From NCBI GenBank assembly GCA_029248825.1, contig JAQWIP010000041.1, positions 1-10,914 of the forward strand: DNA of 10,914 bases, read 5' to 3'. This stretch comes from Alphaproteobacteria bacterium. Lineage in GTDB: Bacteria; Pseudomonadota; Alphaproteobacteria; RS24. The stretch's first letter is position 1; the number at the start of each line of letters is the position of its first letter. A program made the translations under genes and the position numbers. This document shows, piece after piece, positions 1 through 7,238 of the stretch. The notes under the pieces are model-generated. The model did not search any database, was not told the DNA's origin, and worked only from the letters and a program-made list of their open reading frames with translations.

Positions 1-1525
1 CTCGGTTATGCAGCTCAACCCCACGTTGGACGATTGGAAGCTCGACCGGTTGATTAGCTGGTCGCTGGACAATGCCATTGGGCGCCAACCGGTGCAGGAA
101 AATTATCCTTATTTATCCGATCAAATCGCGGCGGCTGCCAATGAGGCTGGCGTCGATGGCGTCGATGCGGGCATTTCCATTCCCGCTTCTTTGTTCGACA
201 CGCGAACCCTCACTTTGCCGTTCATGTCGGAGGCGGAGCTGGCGGAAGAAGCCGAGGAGCCAGAGTTCTGGGAGGAGTTTGATCCCGAGCTAAGCAATCT
301 CGTCGGCCGCGTGGTCAAATTTCAAATTCTCTATAGCAATGAAAACGAAGACCGCATCGTGGTGCTTTTGTCGTCCATTGGGGTGGCCGATTTGGAGCGC
401 TATCGCAGCCTGATGCTGGATGCCAATTTGCTACCCGTGTTCATCGAGAATGAGATTTTCTCTCTGGTCAATGGCATTTACGCGCGGATGAGCTCGGACG
501 ATATTTACAAACCTTTCTCGATTGTCCATTTATGCCCGGGCAATAATCTGCTGGTTTCCAATATGCGCGGCCGCTTGGTGACGCAAAAAATCAACATCTC
601 CGATTTCGACGAAGCCTTGTTGATGGAGCTGGAAAGCGTCGACGAACCGGGCGGCGATTTTTGGGAAGAAGTGGCCATTCGCGTCAGCGAGCAGGTCAAG
701 CAAGCGATTGCCTTTGTGGTGGAGACCTATGAGTTTCCCAATCCAGATAAAGTGTTTTTCGTCTCGGAATATAAATCCATCGACAATTTCGTCACCCTCA
801 TCGAAGACCGTTTGGGCACCGCGCGGGTGATTGTTTATGACGCGATGGAAGATGTCGATGTGCCAAATGAACATGCCAAATATCTCGATTATTTTGAAAA
901 CCCATCGGTGTTCACCACCGCCGTGGGGCTGGCAACGCAAGGGATAAATGTCGAGGGGCGCGGGGCGAGCCATTTGCATCGACGCCTAATCTCGATGAAT
1001 TTTCTGCAAGATGCGCCGCGCATTCGTCGCAATCGGCAATTGGGCGCTTTGAACCGAATTTTAACCTTGGCGATTATGGCTGTCTTGGTGTTTTCGGGCA
1101 GCGTTTTGGGCATTAATACGATACCGGCCTATTTGCAAACTCGTGAGGCCTCGAAGCAATTCAACCAAGCGAAAAGCATTGCCCAGACGCAAAAATTGCG
1201 GCGGGCGGTCAGCGAGAGAAAGCTTCTGGAGGCCAATGCTTTGGTTTCCAATATGCAAAAAAACACGGTTCGTCGCGGCCATGCGAAATTTCTAGCCGCC
1301 TTGCCCGCGATGCTGCCCATCGGCACAGAGCTGCAAGGGCTGACGATTTCTCAAACCGATGGCGTGGCTTTATCGGGCTTGGCGACCAGCAATGAGCAGG
1401 TCAATGAGATTAAGCGCAACTTGCGCACACAAGGATTTGTGAACCGCGATCCGGCGGTCGATTTGAAACGCGAAGATGATTATTGGGCGTTTCAAATGAC
1501 CCTAAACTTGGCGAGGTCAGAGTGA
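1..1525 (+). CDS. PilM-PilN fusion (GspL-like) inner-membrane assembly protein, 5' partial
   Basis: The reading frame is open to the left edge. The first ATG (position 8) is probably internal, because an actin-like PilM domain needs roughly 45-50 more N-terminal residues, including the D-I-G-S/T phosphate loop, which is absent here. Numbering from that ATG, residues 1-320 look like the rest of a PilM/GspL actin-like domain: strand AGISIPASLF near 54-63, then L-P-x-M-S-E-x-E-L near 70-78. Residues 329-343 (SMNFLQDAPRIRRNR) resemble the I-N-L-L-P plus basic stretch that starts PilN and binds PilM. One membrane segment follows at about 351-371, then a coiled-coil-like stretch (375-415) and a small periplasmic domain to 505. 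PilM and PilN are normally separate; fused they match the GspL layout (cytoplasmic actin-like domain, one helix, periplasmic domain). The role is inferred: coupling the cytoplasmic ATPase to the periplasmic alignment complex. The stop overlaps the next start by one base. Confidence 0.75.
   Translation, partial: SVMQLNPTLDDWKLDRLISWSLDNAIGRQPVQENYPYLSDQIAAAANEAGVDGVDAGISIPASLFDTRTLTLPFMSEAELAEEAEEPEFWEEFDPELSNLVGRVVKFQILYSNENEDRIVVLLSSIGVADLERYRSLMLDANLLPVFIENEIFSLVNGIYARMSSDDIYKPFSIVHLCPGNNLLVSNMRGRLVTQKINISDFDEALLMELESVDEPGGDFWEEVAIRVSEQVKQAIAFVVETYEFPNPDKVFFVSEYKSIDNFVTLIEDRLGTARVIVYDAMEDVDVPNEHAKYLDYFENPSVFTTAVGLATQGINVEGRGASHLHRRLISMNFLQDAPRIRRNRQLGALNRILTLAIMAVLVFSGSVLGINTIPAYLQTREASKQFNQAKSIAQTQKLRRAVSERKLLEANALVSNMQKNTVRRGHAKFLAALPAMLPIGTELQGLTISQTDGVALSGLATSNEQVNEIKRNLRTQGFVNRDPAVDLKREDDYWAFQMTLNLARSE
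1513..1516 (+). promoter_or_regulatory. Ribosome binding site that sets the start of the PilO-like gene
   Basis: GAGG lies 8 bases before ATG 1525. It supports that start over the in-frame ATG at 1483, which would overlap the upstream gene by 43 bases. With 1525 the junction is TGATG, a classic translational coupling arrangement. Confidence 0.6.
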
Positions 1526-2697
1526 TGTCCCAGTCTCGCTTCAGCCCCGAAACGCCTTCCGCTATGGCCTCCACCGCGTCGCTATCGCCCGAGGCGCGCG
1601 CCCTATTGAGCGAGATAACCACGGGCGGGGCGCCGGCGCGTTTCGCCGAGGAAACCACACCCTCGCCAGCGATTGTTCTGGCGCCACATGCCGATGCGCG
1701 CGCCAACGCCTTTGTCGATTTATTAAACCATGTCGGCGATGGCGCGCCTGCCGATGCGCCGGAGGGTGAGTTTGATGAGGCGGCGGCTTTGGCGGCGGTG
1801 GATAAATATAAAGCGGAAAAAAATGCGGCCCCTTCTGCTTCGCAAGCGAGGTTGGAAATGGCTGCGGATGCGAATGACGAGGGTGGCGAAGAGGGAGACG
1901 CCATCGGCTTGGAAGAGAGCGAAGATTTGCTGGATGGCGATGTTTTGGCGGCCATGGACGACGACCCGTTCTTTGATTTGGACGAGGCGCCTGCAACGGG
2001 CTTGCGCGGATTTTTCGCGCGCCTCACGCGCAAGACCACTGGCTCGGCCAAACGTTTGGTGGGCGCCAAGGATGCCGGCGCCGCTTATCGCGCGCAATCG
2101 GGGCGCTCTCTTTTGCCGTTCACCATCGTGCGGACTTTTGTTTTAGTGCTGGTTGCGGCCGTGCCGCCTTTGGTGAATTTGGCGGTTATTCAGCCGCAAA
2201 TATCCGACAATAATCGCAAGCTGACGCAAATTCGTACCTTTGAGGCGGCGAGCCAAGAGGATCAAAAAGTTGCCAATGCGGTGGCGGGTAATCTCGTGCG
2301 GGTGCAAAAAATGGCCGAGCTGAAAGTCACGAGGCTGATGCCAGAGGCTGAATTTCAGAACCTGTTCAACGGCTATTTGGCGGCCTTGCAAAAATACGAT
2401 GTGGAAATTTTGAGCTATAATGTTGCCTCCGATAAGCAGCGCAAAGTGGTGGTCGGCGAGCAGGTGCAAGAGGCCAGCGTGGTGGCGATGGAGCTGGTCG
2501 GGCGCTATGATGTCTATACGGAAATCAGACGGGTTTTCGTCGAGCAGAGCCAAAACATACAAGTGCTAAACGAAGTCTTTGACGTGGTGCCGGGCAGTTT
2601 GGATTTGAAAATCAAAGCTCAATTCCTCGTGCCAACGTTACGCGCCTATGACGCAGAATTAGATACCGCCGAACCCGCAAAGAAGGAAAAAAGATGA
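1525..2697 (+). CDS. PilO/GspM-like inner-membrane protein with long acidic cytoplasmic N-terminus
   Basis: The product has 390 residues from ATG 1525. Residues 1-195 are low in hydrophobic patterning, rich in Ala, Glu and Asp, and probably disordered, with an acidic cluster at about 119-153; a basic stretch (about 161-189) follows before the membrane. One transmembrane helix lies at about 200-221. After it come a coiled-coil-like stretch (about 224-265) and an alpha/beta segment (275-375) containing V-x-M-E-L-V-G-R-Y, then a helix and strands, as in the ferredoxin-like fold of PilO and GspM. In that family the protein pairs with PilN/GspL in the inner membrane and sets the periplasmic spacing of the machine. 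Sequence identity in this family is always low, so the call rests on topology, position after the PilM-N fusion, and the G-R-Y strand pattern. Typical PilO has only a short cytoplasmic tail, so the roughly 195-residue extension is unusual. Both ends overlap neighbouring genes by 1-4 bases. Confidence 0.65.
   Translation: MSQSRFSPETPSAMASTASLSPEARALLSEITTGGAPARFAEETTPSPAIVLAPHADARANAFVDLLNHVGDGAPADAPEGEFDEAAALAAVDKYKAEKNAAPSASQARLEMAADANDEGGEEGDAIGLEESEDLLDGDVLAAMDDDPFFDLDEAPATGLRGFFARLTRKTTGSAKRLVGAKDAGAAYRAQSGRSLLPFTIVRTFVLVLVAAVPPLVNLAVIQPQISDNNRKLTQIRTFEAASQEDQKVANAVAGNLVRVQKMAELKVTRLMPEAEFQNLFNGYLAALQKYDVEILSYNVASDKQRKVVVGEQVQEASVVAMELVGRYDVYTEIRRVFVEQSQNIQVLNEVFDVVPGSLDLKIKAQFLVPTLRAYDAELDTAEPAKKEKR
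2681..2687 (+). promoter_or_regulatory. Ribosome binding site of the LysM/PilP-like gene
   Basis: AGAAGGA lies inside the end of the preceding gene. It is 6 bases before ATG 2694 and 9 before the adjacent in-frame ATG 2697. Either start works; 2697 would give the same TGATG coupling as the junction at 1523-1527 and removes only one Met. Confidence 0.5.
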
Positions 2698-4247
2698 TGC
2701 GATTGCTGCCCAAGATACCGCTTCTTTTGAGCCTTCTCGTGGCGCCCGTTTTGGCGCAAGAGGCACCCGTTAAAGGGGCTGCGAAAGTAAATGCCAAAGC
2801 GGCCGATCCGCAAGACCCATTCGTGCGCGGGCTGGTTCGCTTGGATGAGAAATTGCGGATGCAGCGCGAGGCCGAAAATTTGGCGCGCAGCGCATTGGAG
2901 TTAGAGCAAAGAAAAACCCGCGAGGCCAGTGGCGAAGTTCTGCCCGAAGAGGGGCTTGGCATGCCCGCGCCACTGTCCGACCCCGATTTTTTTACCGCCT
3001 ATGCGGCCAGTCAATATCGCCTCGATGGGTTGGTTCTATCCCGCCCCGACCGCGAGCCGGTGATTCATATTTACGAAGAAAAAGTAAAGCCGAGAGACAG
3101 CGTTCTTTATTGGTCGGGCGACGATAGGCGTTGGATTTATGAGCGCGTCAAGGCTGAAAACCTATCGGCCATTGCCAAGAAATTATGGATGAAACCGGAT
3201 GATATTCTGGCCATGAACGGCGTTTTGCGCGAAGGCCAATTGAGCCAACCAGAGCGGCTTTTTGTGTCGCCACGCGACAATGGCCCGCTGACGCATATTG
3301 TGCGTCGCGGCGATACATTGGCCAAATTGGCCGCCGCCTATGACACAGATGCGGCGCGTTTGCGGGTGCGCAATAATTTGGATGCCAAGGCTACGTTGAT
3401 TATCGGCAAGCGGTTTTTGGTGCGCGAAAAGGCTATTGATGAGCGCCTGTCGCGCATGGCGGTGCCGCAACCGCCGCGCCTCGATGTTAGCTCGCTTGAA
3501 AAAGCGCGGTTGCCCTATGCACGGCTTGGCCAATATGCCACCAGGGCGAGGGCTTTGCGCGGCGCGCGCGAGTTCTATTTGAAATATTATGAGTTCATGG
3601 ACAGCGATATTTTGTTGCGCATGGAGCGCGACCCTGACCAAAAAGAGCAGGTGTTTTACAATATGGACATCGGGCCTCTGCGCTCGCCTCGCCATGGCGA
3701 GGCGTTTTGTAGTTTGTTCCGCAAGGATGATTTGCCATGTCTCGTGGTGGCGCGCGTGCCGGGCCCCGAGCGGGTGCAAAACTTCGATAGCCAAGCGATT
3801 ATTTCGGTCAGCCCTTATGTGTTTTTCGACGGCGACGAGCAAATGGATACGGGCAGCACCGATGTGGAGCGCGTCACCAAGCTAGAATATTTCCTGACCG
3901 AGGGGCAAGAATTAGGCAATGCCGAAGGCACGATTGCGAAAATCACCGCCAAGCGGATTATGCTGACCGATGCCAATGGCTATTTGCTGACGTTGCCGTT
4001 GAACAAAATTCCTGAGTTAGACCCGATTGAAAAACGCAAAGCCGAAGAGGCCGCACGCCAAGCGCAAAGAGACCAAGCGGCGGCGGTGGCAACGGCTGCC
4101 GTGGGTGGCCTAGAAGCCCCCGATGCGCCGTCTTTGGAGAACTCGGGCTTGGCACAAAATTTGAAAAAGAGCGAAGCCGCAAGGCGCGACGGCAGCACGA
4201 ATTTCATTAAAGATTTAGCCGCCAAGCCGAAAAAGATTGAGAAGTAA
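2694..4247 (+). CDS. Exported twin-LysM protein with PilP/GspC-like C-terminal segment
   Basis: The product has 517 residues. A clear Sec signal peptide (basic start, hydrophobic run 8-20) has a likely cleavage site after V-L-A at residue 21; no lipobox cysteine follows, unlike classical PilP lipoproteins. Residues 45-76 are charged and helical. Residues 200-243 form a good LysM peptidoglycan-binding repeat (H-I-V-R-R-G-D-T-L-A, then I-I-G-K-R-F-L-V). Residues 147-192 form a weaker one (L-S-A-I-A-K-K-L, D-I-L-A-M-N). I do not recognise residues 270-397; they contain two cysteines, 339 and 349, that could form a disulfide. Residues 398-436 (G-T-I-A-K-I-T, R-I-M-L-T-D-A-N-G-Y) resemble the small beta domain of PilP and the GspC homology region, which contacts the secretin. 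The C-terminus (445-517) is Ala/Lys-rich and low complexity. The inferred role is a periplasmic linker between platform, cell wall and secretin. LysM is secure; the PilP-like role is tentative. Confidence 0.65.
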   Translation: MMRLLPKIPLLLSLLVAPVLAQEAPVKGAAKVNAKAADPQDPFVRGLVRLDEKLRMQREAENLARSALELEQRKTREASGEVLPEEGLGMPAPLSDPDFFTAYAASQYRLDGLVLSRPDREPVIHIYEEKVKPRDSVLYWSGDDRRWIYERVKAENLSAIAKKLWMKPDDILAMNGVLREGQLSQPERLFVSPRDNGPLTHIVRRGDTLAKLAAAYDTDAARLRVRNNLDAKATLIIGKRFLVREKAIDERLSRMAVPQPPRLDVSSLEKARLPYARLGQYATRARALRGAREFYLKYYEFMDSDILLRMERDPDQKEQVFYNMDIGPLRSPRHGEAFCSLFRKDDLPCLVVARVPGPERVQNFDSQAIISVSPYVFFDGDEQMDTGSTDVERVTKLEYFLTEGQELGNAEGTIAKITAKRIMLTDANGYLLTLPLNKIPELDPIEKRKAEEAARQAQRDQAAAVATAAVGGLEAPDAPSLENSGLAQNLKKSEAARRDGSTNFIKDLAAKPKKIEK

Positions 4248-4277
4248 AACCCTCTTGGGGGGTGTAGGTGAGTTGAG
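4248..4277 (+). promoter_or_regulatory. Short spacer with small GC hairpin and ribosome binding site before pilB
   Basis: These 30 bases are the only real gap inside the pilus operon. ACCC at 4249-4252 can pair with GGGT at 4260-4263 over a 7-base loop; no T-tract follows, so it is not a convincing terminator. AGGTGAG at 4266-4272 is a good Shine-Dalgarno match 5 bases before ATG 4278. The hairpin could tune translation of the ATPase, but that is speculation. Confidence 0.4.
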
Positions 4278-5993
4278 ATGATTGAGTACACAAAAGATGT
4301 TGCGGACAGGGTGTTGCGAATTTTGCAAGCCAGTGGGCAAGTCGATACGGAAAAAATGAAAGAAGTTATGGTCGCCGCCGAGTCGCGTTCGGGGCGTGCC
4401 TTGGCGATGATGATGCAAGAGCTGGTCGATGAAGAATTGGTGATGAGCGTTTTGTCGCGCGCCTATGCTTTGCGCCGCCGCAATATTACGCCAGCCGACA
4501 TCGCCCCAGATGCTTTGGCCTCCATTCCGACGAAAATGATTACCGAGGAACATATTATTCCTTTCGCGCGCGAAGGCAGGTTTTTGCGGGTCGGCACGGT
4601 CGACCCCACAAAGGCGACTTTGGCCAATCAGATAAAAGCCATCAGCAACCAAAATGTTGAGTTCTTCCTCATCAAGCCGAGCGAATTTGCGGCCTGTATG
4701 GAAGCGCCAGAAGTAAATGAGCTGGTTTTTGGCAAGGAAGAAGAGGCCAAACAGGCCGCGCCCGACCCAACGCCGAAAAAGCCTGCGCGTCGACGCTCGG
4801 CTTATGACATTGATAACCCCAAATTGGTGATTAAATTTGTCGATGATATTTTGCAGCAATCGATTGTGACCGATACGTCAGATATCCACGTCGAGCCATA
4901 CCGCGAAGCGGCGCGCATTCGGTTTCGCGTCAATGGCGTTTTGGTGGCGCAAGACCAGTTCGCGGAATATTTATTCCACAATTATCTGGCGGTGGTGACG
5001 CGCTTTAAAATTCTGGCCGATTGCGATATCTCCGAAAAACGCTTGCCCCAAGATGGCGCGATCACGTTTAAAACCGCGGACGGCGAGGATGTCGATACGC
5101 GCTTTAATGTTCTGCCGGGCAAAAACGGCGAGCGCATTTGCATCCGTCTTTTGAAAGGCGACCCATCGCTGTCGATTGATAAAATTGGTTTCAAAGACAG
5201 CGATTTGGAAAAGCTGAAAGAAGCGATTACCGCGCCGCAAGGCATGGTGCTGGTAACAGGGCCGACGGGCTCGGGCAAAACCACAACGCTTTACGGCGCA
5301 CTGCAATATATCAATGACCCCGGCACGAATATTATGACGGCCGAAGATCCGGTGGAATATTATCTCGAGGGCTTGGGTCAAACTCAGGCCAATGAGAAAA
5401 TCGGCCTGTCGTTCTCGTCTATCTTGCGCGCCTTTTTGCGCCAAGACCCCGAGGTTATTCTGGTCGGCGAGATTCGCGATACCGAGACTGTGGAGATTGC
5501 GGTGAAAGCGGCTTTGACTGGTCACCTTCTTTTGTCGACTTTGCACACCAATGATGCGATTGCCACCATCTCGCGCTTGCTAAATATGGGCGTGCCGAGC
5601 TTCATGATTTCGGCCGCCTTATCGCTGATTGTGGCGCAACGTTTGGCGCGTAAAAATTGCCAAGAATGTTTGGTGCCAGATGAGAGCGCGACGCCGGCAG
5701 CGTTGAAATATATCGGTTTTAGCGATGAGGAAATTGCCACGTTAAAACCGCGCAAAGGTGGCGGCTGCGCGGTTTGCGAGGGCAGCGGCTATAAGGGACG
5801 ACAAGGCATTTACGAAGTCTTGCGCGTGACGCCAGAAGTCGAGCAAGCCATTTTGGCGGCGGCACAAGCGCCTGAAATTTTGGAAGCGGCGCGGGAGGAT
5901 AATTTTCTAACCATGCAAGAAGTCGGGCGCGACTTCTTGGCCGATGGGGTCTTAAGTTTGGAAGAATTTTCCCGCGTGCTTGTGGTGAGCTAG
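4278..5993 (+). CDS. pilB: PilB/GspE-type assembly ATPase
   Basis: The product has 571 residues, the usual length for PilB. It is the hexameric cytoplasmic ATPase that drives filament subunit assembly through the platform protein. Residues 15-140 match a degenerate N-terminal T2SSE/MshEN-type domain. Residues 145-180 are a charged linker. The core includes S-D-I-H-V-E-P-Y (201-208) and R-L-P-Q-D-G (255-260). Walker A is GPTGSGKT at 328-335, the Asp box A-E-D-P-V-E is at 355-360, Walker B is VILVGEIRD at 393-401, and the His box is around 412-427 (T-G-H ... T-L-H-T-N-D). A zinc-type tetracysteine is present: C461-x2-C464 and C497-x2-C500, with the usual G-Y-K-G-R-x-G-I-Y after it. All catalytic parts are intact. 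PilB, MshE and GspE share this layout. I prefer PilB because of the PilM/N/O-like neighbours, but a secretion GspE is possible. Confidence 0.93.
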   Translation: MIEYTKDVADRVLRILQASGQVDTEKMKEVMVAAESRSGRALAMMMQELVDEELVMSVLSRAYALRRRNITPADIAPDALASIPTKMITEEHIIPFAREGRFLRVGTVDPTKATLANQIKAISNQNVEFFLIKPSEFAACMEAPEVNELVFGKEEEAKQAAPDPTPKKPARRRSAYDIDNPKLVIKFVDDILQQSIVTDTSDIHVEPYREAARIRFRVNGVLVAQDQFAEYLFHNYLAVVTRFKILADCDISEKRLPQDGAITFKTADGEDVDTRFNVLPGKNGERICIRLLKGDPSLSIDKIGFKDSDLEKLKEAITAPQGMVLVTGPTGSGKTTTLYGALQYINDPGTNIMTAEDPVEYYLEGLGQTQANEKIGLSFSSILRAFLRQDPEVILVGEIRDTETVEIAVKAALTGHLLLSTLHTNDAIATISRLLNMGVPSFMISAALSLIVAQRLARKNCQECLVPDESATPAALKYIGFSDEEIATLKPRKGGGCAVCEGSGYKGRQGIYEVLRVTPEVEQAILAAAQAPEILEAAREDNFLTMQEVGRDFLADGVLSLEEFSRVLVVS

Positions 5994-7226
5994 ATGACGC
6001 ATTACGCATATGCAGGCGTTCAAGGCGGCAAGAAGGTGAAGGGCAAAATCGAGGCCACGTCTTTGGCGCGCGCACGCTCAGCGCTGCGCCAAAAGCGGGT
6101 GCGGATTAAAAATATCAAGGAGCTGAAAGAAAAGAAAAAAGGCGCGATGGACATTGAGATTACCTGGGGGCCTTTCGGCAGTATTCCAGCCAAAGAAATT
6201 CTCATGTTCACCAAGAAGCTCTCGACCATGATCCGCGCTGGCCTGCCTATTTTGGACAGTCTGATTATGGTAGCGGGACAGACCAAAAACCCGAATATGA
6301 AACGCGCGGTTACCCAAATGGTCGAAGCGCTCAACGATGGTGTGCCGCTTTCGGAGGCCTTTAAAAAGCAAAGCCGACATTTTGATAATGTTTATCTCAA
6401 CATGATTGAGGCGGGCGAAGTGTCGGGTATGTTGGATAAATTCATCGATAAATTGGTCGAGATTCTCGAGAAGCAACAAAAGATTAAATCGGGCATTAAA
6501 TCGGCCATGTTCTATCCGATTACCCTGATTACGGTCTCGCTCGGCATTTCTATTTTCATGCTGACCAATGTCGTGCCGACCTTCCAAGAAATGTATGAAG
6601 GCATGGGCATTCAGCTGCCGGGCCCGACCCAAGCGATTGTGGATGCCAGCGAGTGGATTGCCGATATCGGCAATGTGGCGGGCGTGTTTGGGACGATTTT
6701 TGGCATTATTACGTTTCAAAACGTCATGTTGAAATACGTCAAACCCTATCGCACGGGCTGGCACGCTTTGCAGCTAAAAATGCCGATTTTTGGCGGCATT
6801 ATCATGATGGCCGTGGTGGCGCGTTCGTCTTTGTTGATGGCCAATTTATTTGCCGCGGGCGTAAGCGTTCTCGAAACCCTGAACGTGGCCTCGACGGTGA
6901 CGACCAATACAATTTTCTTAAACGCTTTCGCACGGGTCAAACGCGATGTGATGACGGGGGCGGAGCTGTCGAGCTTATTTGCCAATGAAAAAGTCTTTCC
7001 AACCGAGCTGTCGCAATTGATCGCCGTGGGCGAGCGCACCGGTAATATGGAAGAAATGCTGAATTCCATCGCCAATTATTACGAAGAAGAATTCGACGCT
7101 TTAGTCGAGGGTCTGTCGACGGTGATTGAGCCAGTGATGATTGTATTTGTCGGCGGTCTCGTCGGGATGATGGTTGTGGCGCTTTATTTGCCAATCTTCT
7201 CGGCCGGTGATTTGGCGGGCGGCTAG
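5994..7226 (+). CDS. pilC: PilC/GspF-type inner-membrane platform protein
   Basis: The product has 410 residues, normal for PilC. It is the polytopic platform on which the ATPase acts to push pilin subunits into the filament. The N-terminus (Y-A-Y-A-G-V-Q-G-G-K-K-V-K-G, residues 4-17) is the typical start of this family. Two T2SSF repeats follow. Repeat 1 spans about 69-193 (F-T-K-K-L-S-T-M-I-R-A-G-L-P near 72-85; G-E-V-S-G near 141-145). Repeat 2 spans about 270-398 (S-L-L-M-A-N-L-F-A-A-G-V, then G-E-R-T-G at 346-350). Membrane segments fall at about 171-194, 222-244 and 376-399. The start abuts the pilB stop with no gap; GGTGA at 5984-5988 inside pilB is the likely ribosome binding site. 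Nothing is missing. As with the ATPase, PilC versus GspF cannot be settled without the pilin and secretin genes. Confidence 0.92.
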   Translation: MTHYAYAGVQGGKKVKGKIEATSLARARSALRQKRVRIKNIKELKEKKKGAMDIEITWGPFGSIPAKEILMFTKKLSTMIRAGLPILDSLIMVAGQTKNPNMKRAVTQMVEALNDGVPLSEAFKKQSRHFDNVYLNMIEAGEVSGMLDKFIDKLVEILEKQQKIKSGIKSAMFYPITLITVSLGISIFMLTNVVPTFQEMYEGMGIQLPGPTQAIVDASEWIADIGNVAGVFGTIFGIITFQNVMLKYVKPYRTGWHALQLKMPIFGGIIMMAVVARSSLLMANLFAAGVSVLETLNVASTVTTNTIFLNAFARVKRDVMTGAELSSLFANEKVFPTELSQLIAVGERTGNMEEMLNSIANYYEEEFDALVEGLSTVIEPVMIVFVGGLVGMMVVALYLPIFSAGDLAGG

Positions 7227-7228
7227 CG

Positions 7229-7238
7229 CGCTTAAGCG
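7229..7238. repeat. Perfect 10-bp palindrome at the convergent gene junction
   Basis: CGCTTAAGCG is its own reverse complement. It lies across the 5-base gap between the pilC stop (7226) and the stop of the opposite-strand gene (7232-7234). It has no loop and no T-tract, so a standard intrinsic terminator is not supported. It may be chance, since the TTA of the minus-strand stop codon forms part of it. Confidence 0.35.

Noticed and set aside
1483..1524. Upstream ATG at 1483 as the start of the PilO-like gene
   Set aside because: It would give a 43-base overlap without a clear Shine-Dalgarno site. ATG 1525 has GAGG 8 bases upstream and a TGATG junction.
1410..2069. 219-codon open frame on the minus strand opposite the PilM-N / PilO-like genes
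   Set aside because: It is rich in Ser, Ala, Lys and Pro with no recognisable domain, and lies antisense to a better supported gene. It is a shadow of the acidic, alanine-rich region on the plus strand.
3183..3842. 219-codon open frame on the minus strand opposite the LysM protein
   Set aside because: Its composition (many His, Arg, Gln) is typical of an antisense shadow, and the plus strand has a signal peptide and LysM repeats.
4249..4263. Hairpin after the LysM gene as an intrinsic terminator splitting the pilus operon
   Set aside because: The stem is only 4 bp with a 7-base loop and no T-tract, and it is followed directly by a good ribosome binding site for pilB.
6078..6764. 228-codon open frame on the minus strand inside pilC
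   Set aside because: pilC on the plus strand is a full-length, clearly recognisable family member. The antisense product has no motif and is unusually rich in His, Asn and Arg.
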